Both the position numbers and the translations under genes were made by a program. A DNA stretch of 14,154 nucleotides from a bacterium 210917-SL.2.15 (GTDB taxonomy: Bacteria > Bacillota > Clostridia > Oscillospirales > Oscillospiraceae): contig JAJCJC010000028.1 in the NCBI GenBank assembly GCA_020555605.1, positions 1-14,154 of the forward strand, given 5' to 3'. The notes under the pieces were generated by a model. The model made no database searches, was not told the origin of the DNA, and saw nothing but the letters and a program-made list of their open reading frames with translations. Positions 6,516-11,859 of this stretch are shown here, one piece after another. Within the stretch, counting starts at the first letter, position 1. Each line of letters opens with the position of its first letter.

Positions 6516-6556
6516 ATAAGAAAAGCCGAAAACCCTTGAAAACAAAGGCTTTCGGC
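6516..6556 (-). terminator. Terminator downstream of the tRNA-Arg 3' half
   Basis: On the minus strand GCCGAAA...TTTTCGGC arms with a GCC/GGG extension are followed by TTTTCTTATA. It begins 10 bases after the tRNA CCA end, the normal place for a tRNA gene terminator, so this stretch may be original chromosomal sequence downstream of the tRNA gene. Confidence 0.7.
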
Positions 6557-6565
6557 GTTGTTCAC

Positions 6566-6610
6566 TGGCGTCCATAAGAGGATTTGAACCTCCGACCCCA
6601 CGCTTAGGAG
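6566..6610 (-). other. 3' half of tRNA-Arg(CCU): attachment-site duplicate
   Basis: Read on the minus strand this is a well-formed tRNA 3' half: anticodon loop CTCCTAA (6610-6604, anticodon CCT), 3' arm of the anticodon stem GCGTG, a five-base variable loop GGGTC, a T-arm with loop TTCAAAT and a 5-bp stem including one G-U pair, acceptor strand TATGGAC, discriminator G, and CCA at 6568-6566. No D-arm or 5' anticodon-stem strand precedes it. Such 3' halves are the duplicated core left when a tyrosine integrase inserts an element into a tRNA gene. The element lies on the anticodon side, so this marks the left end of the right element. The six bases before the loop (GTCCAT) match the expected 5' acceptor strand, so a tRNA with an internal deletion is an alternative. 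Confidence 0.7.
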
Positions 6611-6612
6611 AT

Positions 6613-6882
6613 GGACCCAGTGCATATATTCCCTATCAACAGGGATAAAGAAAATGCAGTTATATCAAGGCTTTTCTCCATGTTCTCTATAAACCTTGTA
6701 CAAGCAAAATCAAGCAAAAACAAAGGATTTTAGCCCCCTATTGTTTGCACTCTGTTTGCAAAGGCGCGAAATTTGGCGTTAGCCAAAAGTTCAATTCCCG
6801 TCGAGACTTAATTATATTCATGGTATCGTGGACATAGTTTACCATACATAGAGGTTCATTACAAGAGGTATTGAGCCAGTGA
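6613..6882. other. Gene-free terminal region of the right element
   Basis: I see no supported gene here. It contains a 10-base palindrome CTTGTACAAG (6695-6704); a tandem pair CAAGCAAAA at 6701 and 6711; a pair TGTTTGCA at 6742 and 6753; and an inverted repeat ATGGTA/TACCAT (6820-6825, 6840-6845). Short direct repeats next to a tRNA attachment core are typical of integrase arm sites. A weak promoter match, TTCAAT (6790) with TATATT (6813) at 17-base spacing, could serve parA. Confidence 0.45.
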
Positions 6883-6931
6883 AAGTGCCTGTTTTATCTT
6901 TCTCAGGAAAGGTAAAGCAGGCACTTTTTTT
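6883..6931 (+). terminator. Strong intrinsic terminator just upstream of right parA
   Basis: AAGTGCCTG (from 6883) pairs with CAGGCACTT, and the inner sequences also pair with G-U pairs to give a stem of about 20 bp, followed by a run of T to 6931. It ends 34 bases before the parA ATG. The gap is too short for a good promoter, so the hairpin is likely in the parA leader, as in the left element. Confidence 0.8.
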
Positions 6932-6965
6932 CATATCTAAACTTAGAAAGAAATGAGGTGAAATC

Positions 6966-7787
6966 ATGAATACACAGATTATTGCCATAGCCAACCAAAA
7001 AGGTGGTGTCGGCAAAACAACCACTTGTGCCAATCTTGGAATTGGTCTGGCGCAGTCCGGGAAGAAAGTCCTTCTGATTGACGGAGACCCACAGGGAAGC
7101 CTGACCATCAGCTTGGGCAATCCTCAGCCTGATAAGCTGCCCTTTACACTGTCAGACGCTATGGGCCGTATTTTGATGGATGAACCAATTCGTCCCGGCG
7201 AGGGTATCCTGCACCACCCTGAGGGCGTAGACCTGATGCCTGCGGACATCCAGCTATCTGGTATGGAGGTATCTCTGGTAAACGCTATGAGCCGAGAAAC
7301 CATTCTGCGACAATATCTGGACACGCTGAAGGGGCAATACTCCCATATCCTTATTGATTGCCAGCCCTCCCTGGGTATGCTTACGGTCAATGCACTGGCT
7401 GCCGCTAATAGGGTTATAATCCCCGTCCAGGCAGAGTATCTTCCAGCTAAAGGTTTGGAGCAGCTTTTGCAAACTATCAATAAGGTTCGCAGACAAATCA
7501 ATCCCAAGCTGCAAATTGATGGGATTCTGCTGACGATGGTAGACAGCCGAACCAATTTTGCCAAAGAAATCTCCGCTCTTCTGCGCGAAACCTATGGCAG
7601 TAAGATCAAGGTGTTTACATCAGAAATTCCTCATTCTGTCAGGGCTAAAGAAATCAGTGCTGAAGGAAAAAGCATTTATGCCCATGATCCTAATGGCAAA
7701 GTGGCTGAGGGCTACAAAAATCTGACGAAGGAGGTATTGAAACTTGAAAAGCAGCGCGAAAAAAATAGAGCTGGCCTCAGTAGATGA
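6966..7787 (+). CDS. parA: ParA/Soj-like partition ATPase
   Basis: 273 residues. Walker A is NQKGGVGKTTT near the N-terminus, A' is LLIDGDPQGSLT, and Walker B is ILIDCQPSLGMLTVNALAAA. The protein is closely similar along its whole length to the left ParA, including the stretch SGMEVALVNAMSRETILRQY with one substitution, but it is clearly not a recent duplicate. It would drive segregation or stabilisation of the excised element with the ParB encoded next. ATG at 6966 has GAGGTG seven bases upstream. It is the first gene of the right element in view, placed after a leader terminator. Unlike the left element, no rep gene precedes it; rep comes after parB. Confidence 0.95.
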   Translation: MNTQIIAIANQKGGVGKTTTCANLGIGLAQSGKKVLLIDGDPQGSLTISLGNPQPDKLPFTLSDAMGRILMDEPIRPGEGILHHPEGVDLMPADIQLSGMEVSLVNAMSRETILRQYLDTLKGQYSHILIDCQPSLGMLTVNALAAANRVIIPVQAEYLPAKGLEQLLQTINKVRRQINPKLQIDGILLTMVDSRTNFAKEISALLRETYGSKIKVFTSEIPHSVRAKEISAEGKSIYAHDPNGKVAEGYKNLTKEVLKLEKQREKNRAGLSR

Positions 7788-8673
7788 CCTGTTTTCTACA
7801 GAAGAAAGTCGGCAAGACGAGCAACTGGAAAAAATTCAGGAAATTCCCCTATCTGAACTGCATCCGTTCAAGGATCACCCCTTCAAGGTCAAGGATGATG
7901 ATGCAATGATAGAAACCGCAGACAGCATCAAAAAGTATGGTGTGTTGGTTCCTGCGATTGCCAGACCACTGCCTGATGGCGGTTATGAGCTGGTAGCCGG
8001 TCACAGACGCCGCAGAGCCAGCGAATTGGCCGGAAAAGAAACCATGCCTGTCATTGTGCGCGACTTGGATGACGATGCTGCCACAATTATTATGGTTGAC
8101 AGCAATTTGCAGCGAGAAAATCTGCTCCCCAGTGAAAGGGCTTTTGCCTACAAAATGAAGCTGGAAGCCATTAAACATCAAGGAGCAAGAACAGACCTGA
8201 CTTCTGTTCAAGTTGAACAGAAGTTGAGCGCCAGAGACCAGGTGGCAAAAGAAGCCGGTGAACGAAGCGGTATCCAGGTAATGCGATATGTTCGTTTGAC
8301 TGAACTGATTCCAGAGCTTTTGGATATGGTGGATGAAAAGAAAATCGCATTTAACCCAGCCTATGAACTCTCTTTTTTGAAACCGGACGAACAGCAAATG
8401 CTGGTGGAAACAATGGACTATGAGCAGGCTACCCCTTCTCTCTCTCAGGCTCAGCGAATGAAAAAGTTCAGCCAGGAAGGGAAATTGTCAGAAGATGTGA
8501 TGCTTGCCATCATGTCAGAGGAAAAAAAGGGTGATCTGGATAAAGTGACCTTGAGCAGCGATACCTTACGAAAGTATTTCCCCAAAAGCTATACACCGGC
8601 CAAAATGCAGGAAACCATTATTAAACTGCTGGAACAATGGCAGAAAAAACGCCAACGAGATCAGGAACGATGA
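7744..8673 (+). CDS. parB: ParB/Spo0J-like partition protein
   Basis: 309 residues with a TTG start at 7744. AAGGAGG at 7728-7734 lies nine bases upstream inside parA, the same geometry as in the left element, where the start is ATG. The overlap with parA is again 44 bases. The ParB domain is clear: IPLSELHPFKDHPFKV, YGVLVPAIARP, GHRRRRASELAGKETMPVIV and NLQRENLLPSERAFAYKMKL. A helix-turn-helix region (GIQVMRYVRLTELIPELLDM) and a basic helical C-terminus ending KKRQRDQER follow. It should bind a centromere site not identified here and work with ParA. The last codons overlap or abut the following 90-aa gene. The TTG start may set a lower ParB to ParA ratio than in the left element. Confidence 0.95.
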   Translation: MKSSAKKIELASVDDLFSTEESRQDEQLEKIQEIPLSELHPFKDHPFKVKDDDAMIETADSIKKYGVLVPAIARPLPDGGYELVAGHRRRRASELAGKETMPVIVRDLDDDAATIIMVDSNLQRENLLPSERAFAYKMKLEAIKHQGARTDLTSVQVEQKLSARDQVAKEAGERSGIQVMRYVRLTELIPELLDMVDEKKIAFNPAYELSFLKPDEQQMLVETMDYEQATPSLSQAQRMKKFSQEGKLSEDVMLAIMSEEKKGDLDKVTLSSDTLRKYFPKSYTPAKMQETIIKLLEQWQKKRQRDQER

Positions 8674-8684
8674 AGGGAGAGCCT

Positions 8685-8957
8685 ATGAAAGATATTGCAG
8701 CAAGGGAACTGAAAGGCCACAACATTCTTGCAGTGGAGCGATTTTGGGACAGCACTTTCTGGATGATTGAGTTTACTGTCTTGCGCCCTACTGCTTATGG
8801 AGAACCTGGTGACGAAATGAGGCTTTTTCTCACAGAGGACGGGTATCAGTCAGCTCTGCAAAGCCAGCAGCGTCGAGAAATCAAAATTAAGAGATATGCC
8901 CATGTTATTGAGGGGCATATCCTCGACTTCAAGCCTAAAAAACACCGTCGTTCATAA
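8685..8957 (+). CDS. Small 90-aa protein, distant relative of the 103-aa ICE protein
   Basis: 90 residues starting MKDIAARELKGHNILAVERF. ATG at 8685 has AAGGGAGAG a few bases upstream; an ATG at 8670 overlapping the parB stop (MKGEP...) is the alternative and would add five residues. The C-terminal half (RLFLTEDGYQSALQSQQRRE, then IKIKRYAHVIEGHILDF) follows the same pattern as the 103-aa proteins at 1596-1907 and 10948-11259 (RLFLSDKGYEKALDSQAKGQ, IKILSHAKVRNGDLLYD). The WKGER motif is replaced by an acidic segment. It is co-transcribed with parA and parB. No enzymatic motif or membrane segment is visible. Function unknown; its repeated association with Par and transfer genes hints at an accessory role. 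Confidence 0.7.
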   Translation: MKDIAARELKGHNILAVERFWDSTFWMIEFTVLRPTAYGEPGDEMRLFLTEDGYQSALQSQQRREIKIKRYAHVIEGHILDFKPKKHRRS

Positions 8958-8985
8958 CCGATACAACGAAAGGAAAGGAATGAAT

Positions 8986-9174
8986 ATGTGTACTGTAAGA
9001 GAAATCCGAGAAGCTATTCAAGAAGATTGCCGCTCACAGCGTGATATGGAATCCACCGAGATTGACCGTGTTTTTCAAACCTTACCATTTTCTCAGGAAA
9101 GGGATCTGTTTGATAAACCACCAATGCCAAAACGCCCCTACCGACGCAAGAAAAAAGATACAGACAGACCCTAA
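8986..9174 (+). CDS. Small 62-aa hypothetical protein with basic tail
   Basis: 62 residues, MCTVREIREAIQED to KKKDTDRP. ATG at 8986 is preferred to the one at 8980 because AGGAAAGGA ends at 8979, giving six-base spacing. The N-terminal half is predicted helical and charged. The C-terminal half is Pro-rich and very basic (PPMPKRPYRRKKK), suggesting contact with nucleic acid or a ribosome-like surface. It lies 28 bases after the 90-aa gene and just before a terminator, so it is the last gene of the first right-element transcript. I recognise no family. The compact fit between neighbours and a good ribosome site support its being translated. Confidence 0.6.
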   Translation: MCTVREIREAIQEDCRSQRDMESTEIDRVFQTLPFSQERDLFDKPPMPKRPYRRKKKDTDRP

Positions 9175-9176
9175 CC

Positions 9177-9211
9177 GCTGCCACAATTCTTTTATGAATT
9201 GCGGCTTTTTT
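9177..9211 (+). terminator. Intrinsic terminator between the 62-aa gene and rep
   Basis: GCCACAATTC and GAATTGCGGC form a 10-bp stem with one mismatch around a six-base loop, followed by TTTTTT. It starts within ten bases of the preceding stop codon, so a terminating ribosome could cover part of the stem. Confidence 0.75.
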
Positions 9212-9241
9212 CATACCTGAGAAATGAAAGGAGTGAAGTAA

Positions 9242-10120
9242 ATGGCTGTTTTTCGTGTAGAACGCACTGGCGATTACACGGTTATGAGCAATTTTCATCT
9301 AAAAGACAAACGACTTTCTTTGAAGGCAAAGGGTCTCTTGTCGCAAATGTTATCTCTGCCTGATGACTGGGATTATACGCTGTCAGGACTCAGCTATATC
9401 AATCGAGAAAGCAAAGATGCAATCCGCTCTGCTGTCAATGAGCTTGAAACAGCCGGATACATTCGGCGCAGACAGACAACTGATGCTTCTGGTAAATTCG
9501 CAGCCAATGAGTATACCATTTTTGAGCGTCCCATCGAGGGAGAACCGATGTTGGATAAGCCGTTGTCGGAAAACCCGATAACGGTAAACCCGTCAGCGGT
9601 AAATCCGTTACCGGAAAATCCAACACAATTAAATACTAAGAAATCAAATACCCAAAAACAAAATACTCATGGATCAAATACCGATTCCATTCCCTTCCGG
9701 GAAACAGCGGCGGTAATACCGCCGGAACGGAAAGGAAGGGATGCGATGTCTGTCACAGAGATAGAAAATTATCGGGAATTGATTTTGGAGAATATCGAGT
9801 ATGATTGTCTGAAGCAGCGTTATCCTCTCTACCTGGATGACCTGAATGAGATCGTAGAGCTGTTGGTAGAAACGGTCTGTGCCAAACGAAAGACCACCCG
9901 GATCTCTGGTGCGGACTTTCCTCATGAAATTGTACGCTCCCGCTTTTTGAAGCTGGACAGCTCTCACATCGAGTTTGTCATGGACTGTCTGCAAAAGAAC
10001 ACCACCCAGGTACACAACATCAAGCAGTACCTGCTTGCAGTGCTGTTCAACGCTCCTACCACCATGAATAACCACTACACTTCACTGGTAAATCACGATA
10101 TGCACGCAGGCGGCTGGTAA
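9242..10120 (+). CDS. Replication protein: winged-helix-like N-terminus + DUF6017
   Basis: 292 residues. The N-terminal 95 residues (FRVERTGDYTVMSNFHLKDK, LSLKAKGLLSQMLSLPDDWD, SKDAIRSAVNELETAGYIRR) look like the helix-turn-helix domain of phage and ICE replication proteins rather than RepA_N. Residues 101-149 are a repetitive linker with NP- and NT-led five-residue units. Residues about 170-285 match the DUF6017 domain of the left RepA (LVETVCAKRK, IVRSRFLKLDSSHIEFVMDC, NIKQYLLAVLFNAPTTMN). The likely role is binding an origin within its own gene (repeats at 9545-9690) and loading the host replication machinery on the excised element. ATG at 9242 has AAAGGAG seven bases upstream. It lies between two terminators, so it may form its own transcription unit. 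Confidence 0.85.
   Translation: MAVFRVERTGDYTVMSNFHLKDKRLSLKAKGLLSQMLSLPDDWDYTLSGLSYINRESKDAIRSAVNELETAGYIRRRQTTDASGKFAANEYTIFERPIEGEPMLDKPLSENPITVNPSAVNPLPENPTQLNTKKSNTQKQNTHGSNTDSIPFRETAAVIPPERKGRDAMSVTEIENYRELILENIEYDCLKQRYPLYLDDLNEIVELLVETVCAKRKTTRISGADFPHEIVRSRFLKLDSSHIEFVMDCLQKNTTQVHNIKQYLLAVLFNAPTTMNNHYTSLVNHDMHAGGW
9545..9690. repeat. Iteron-like origin repeats inside the right rep gene (5 x 15 bp, 4 x 15 bp)
   Basis: Five units start at 9545, 9560, 9575, 9590 and 9605. Each has CCG, four variable bases, then CGG (TGG in the first), so each is a small palindrome. Four AT-rich units follow with AAATAC at 9631, 9646, 9661 and 9676, again with period 15. The period keeps the frame and gives NPxxx and NTxxx peptide repeats, so selection on protein is possible. 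However, the conserved palindromes within variable codons favour DNA binding. Placement and order match the left repA repeats. Confidence 0.65.
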
Positions 10121-10135
10121 TCAGCCGCTTTTGTA
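10110..10135 (+). terminator. Intrinsic terminator with the rep stop codon in its loop
   Basis: GCGGCTG (10110-10116) pairs perfectly with CAGCCGC (10122-10128), followed by TTTTGTATT. The five-base loop contains the TAA stop of the rep gene, the same arrangement as at 2585-2634. Confidence 0.75.
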
Positions 10136-10156
10136 TTACACCAAAGGAGGCACAGC

Positions 10157-10924
10157 ATGAATCAGATTGAAATTTTCAATAGTCCAGAGTTCGGAAGCAT
10201 TCGCACTTTGGAACAGAATGGCAAAGTATTATTTTGCGGTACAGATGTGGCAACAGCGCTGGGATATACCAATCCACGCAAAGCCGTCCGCGACCATACC
10301 AGGGGTGGAACGAAATGTTCCATAGGGGTCCAGACTGGGAAAAAGGCAGATGGAAGCCCCGCGGTACAAATGGTCGAAATGCTCTTTATCCCCGAAGGTG
10401 ATCTATATCGTCTGATCGCCCATAGTAAACTGCCGTCAGCGGAACGGTTTGAACAATGGGTGTTTGATGAAGTTCTACCTGCCATTCGCAAGCACGGAGC
10501 CTATCTCACAAAAGAGAAGTTGTGGGAGATAGCCACTTCTCCGGAAGCTCTGATAAAGCTCTGCTCCGAGCTGCTTGCTGAGCGGGAAGAAAATGCGTCG
10601 CTACGAGAGGAAAATGCCCTGCTGGAGAGTAAGGCAGCCTTTTATGATTTGTTCATCGACCTCAATCACAGTACCAACCTCCGCACCACCGCCAAAGAGT
10701 TGCTTGTCCCGGAGCGTCGGTTTGTCCGTTTCCTTCTGGAAAAGCGTTTTGTGTACCGCACCGCATCCGGTAATGTACTGCCCTATGCAAAGCCAGCCAA
10801 TGAAGGACTGTTTTGTGTCAAAGACTACTGCAATCACGGGCATATCGGCTCCTATACGCTGATAACCCCGCAAGGCAAACTCTACTTTGCTCAGCTGAGA
10901 GACATGATTTTGATGGTTGTATGA
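10157..10924 (+). CDS. BRO-N/KilAC phage antirepressor-like protein
   Basis: 255 residues. Residues 1-115 match the BRO N-terminal domain: a short strand-rich start (IEIFNSPEFGSIRTLEQNGK), then FCGTDVATALGYTNPRKAVRDH, FIPEGDLYRLIAHSKLPSAE and WVFDEVLPAIRKHGAYLT. Residues 145-165 form a Glu-rich coiled coil (LLAEREENASLREENALLE). The rest resembles the KilA-C domain (TNLRTTAKELLVPERRFVRF and TPQGKLYFAQL near the end). Proteins of this build act as antirepressors or DNA-binding regulators in phages and ICEs. Strong ribosome site AAAGGAGG before ATG 10157. It follows the rep terminator and precedes the 103-aa, PcfB and VirD4 genes, so it may control the transfer block. The left element has no counterpart in view. 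Confidence 0.9.
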   Translation: MNQIEIFNSPEFGSIRTLEQNGKVLFCGTDVATALGYTNPRKAVRDHTRGGTKCSIGVQTGKKADGSPAVQMVEMLFIPEGDLYRLIAHSKLPSAERFEQWVFDEVLPAIRKHGAYLTKEKLWEIATSPEALIKLCSELLAEREENASLREENALLESKAAFYDLFIDLNHSTNLRTTAKELLVPERRFVRFLLEKRFVYRTASGNVLPYAKPANEGLFCVKDYCNHGHIGSYTLITPQGKLYFAQLRDMILMVV

Positions 10925-10947
10925 GAGTGGGAAAGGAAGTGAGTTTT

Positions 10948-11259
10948 ATGCCAGAAGGCAAAACAATCGGTCAGCTGATGGAAGAAATGCGCCAGAAAGC
11001 TGGAGCGCAGAACTATCACGGCCATGACTACATGGATCTCCAGCGATTTGCTGAGAACACCCGGCACATGATTATTTTTGATGTGCTGACGCATGACTCC
11101 CCGGTGGGCTGGAAAGGTGAACGAACCCGCCTGTTTTTGTCAGATAAGGGCTATGAAAAAGCTCTGGACAGTCAGGCAAAGGGACAGATCAAGATTCTCA
11201 GTCATGCAAAGGTCAGAAATGGAGATTTGCTCTATGACCGTTCTGAGCAAATTCGTTGA
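10948..11259 (+). CDS. Conserved 103-aa ICE protein of unknown function
   Basis: 103 residues starting MPEGKTIGQLMEEMRQKAGA. ATG at 10948 has AAAGGAAGTGA upstream and gives the same length as the left homologue; an in-frame ATG at 10921 overlapping the antirepressor stop (MRVGKEVSF...) is possible. The centre GHDYMDLQRFAENTRHMIIF and the following HDSPVGWKGER are nearly identical to the left copy, and the C-terminus is SHAKVRNGDLLYDRSEQIR. No transmembrane segment, signal peptide or catalytic motif stands out. It precedes pcfB and virD4 in both elements, so it is a conserved member of the transfer block whose function I cannot name. Confidence 0.8.
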   Translation: MPEGKTIGQLMEEMRQKAGAQNYHGHDYMDLQRFAENTRHMIIFDVLTHDSPVGWKGERTRLFLSDKGYEKALDSQAKGQIKILSHAKVRNGDLLYDRSEQIR

Positions 11260-11269
11260 GGGCGGTTCG

Positions 11270-11311
11270 ATGAAGAAATACCTTCTCCGGCGGCTGGTGG
11301 TCCCGCCTTAG
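11270..11311 (+). CDS. Possible 13-codon peptide before pcfB
   Basis: ATG at 11270 opens MKKYLLRRLVVPP and stops at 11311, with a GAGGGCGG stretch upstream that is a poor ribosome site. The 3' part lies in an inverted repeat, GGCGG (11289-11293) with CCGCC (11303-11307), and a second GGCGG at 11261 could pair instead. No T run follows. It may be a leader peptide or chance; the evidence is weak. Confidence 0.2.
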   Translation: MKKYLLRRLVVPP

Positions 11312-11358
11312 AAATAAATGCACCACCCCTGCACATTTTGTGGAAAGGAGGAGAGAAA

Positions 11359-11859
11359 ATGCAGGAAGAAGTGGAAAACAGAACTTTGACGCTGGTTGTC
11401 AGTGGAACAAAGTTTACCGGCAGAATGTTTAAGGCTGCCATAAGCAAGTACATGGCACATCGCAAGGAAAAGAAACTGCAAAAGCAGAGAAGCCGTGATG
11501 CGCCGGTTATTCCGCACGGAAAACAGACTGTGAAGCAGCTTGTCGGGCAGAATCAGGGAATATCCAATATTGAGATCACAGACCCCTCTATCAAGGAGTT
11601 TGAGAAAATCGCCCGGAAATATGGTGTGGATTATGCGGTGAAAAAGGATCGTAGCAGTTCTCCGCCAAAGTACCTGATTTTCTTCAAGGGTCGCGATGCG
11701 GATGCGCTGACAGCAGCCTTTACAGAGTACACCAATAAAAAAGTCAAAAAGGCAACGAAAACAGAGCGCCCGTCTGTACTGGCAAAACTTAACCAGTTCA
11801 AAGAGATGGTTAAAAATGCTGTGGTGGATCGCACCAAGCGAAAGGAGCTGGAACGATGA
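11359..11859 (+). CDS. pcfB: PcfB family protein (DUF3801)
   Basis: 166 residues beginning MQEEVENRTLTLVVSGTKFT. ATG at 11359 has AAAGGAGGAG upstream; a longer frame from 11338 is not supported. It aligns along its length with the left PcfB: HGKQTVKQLVGQNQG, a FEKIARKYGVDYAVKKD segment, FKGRDADALTAAF and RPSVLAKLNQFKEM. The protein is basic overall with a Lys/Arg-rich tail (RTKRKELER). PcfB-type proteins are required with the coupling protein in enterococcal conjugation; the molecular role is not settled. The stop overlaps the virD4 ATG (ATGA), so VirD4 synthesis is probably coupled to it. This copy has an intact partner downstream. Confidence 0.9.
   Translation: MQEEVENRTLTLVVSGTKFTGRMFKAAISKYMAHRKEKKLQKQRSRDAPVIPHGKQTVKQLVGQNQGISNIEITDPSIKEFEKIARKYGVDYAVKKDRSSSPPKYLIFFKGRDADALTAAFTEYTNKKVKKATKTERPSVLAKLNQFKEMVKNAVVDRTKRKELER

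Noticed and set aside
6791..6810. TTCAATTCCCGTCGAGACTTA-like stretch as a second tRNA T-arm
   Set aside because: The bases before the loop cannot pair with those after it and there is no CCA end, so it is not a tRNA half.
6839..7120. Minus-strand frame of 93 codons crossing the parA start
   Set aside because: Overlaps parA and the leader terminator and has no ribosome site or conserved sequence.
9545..9690. CRISPR array
   Set aside because: The 15-bp units are contiguous with no unique spacers and lie in frame within a gene.
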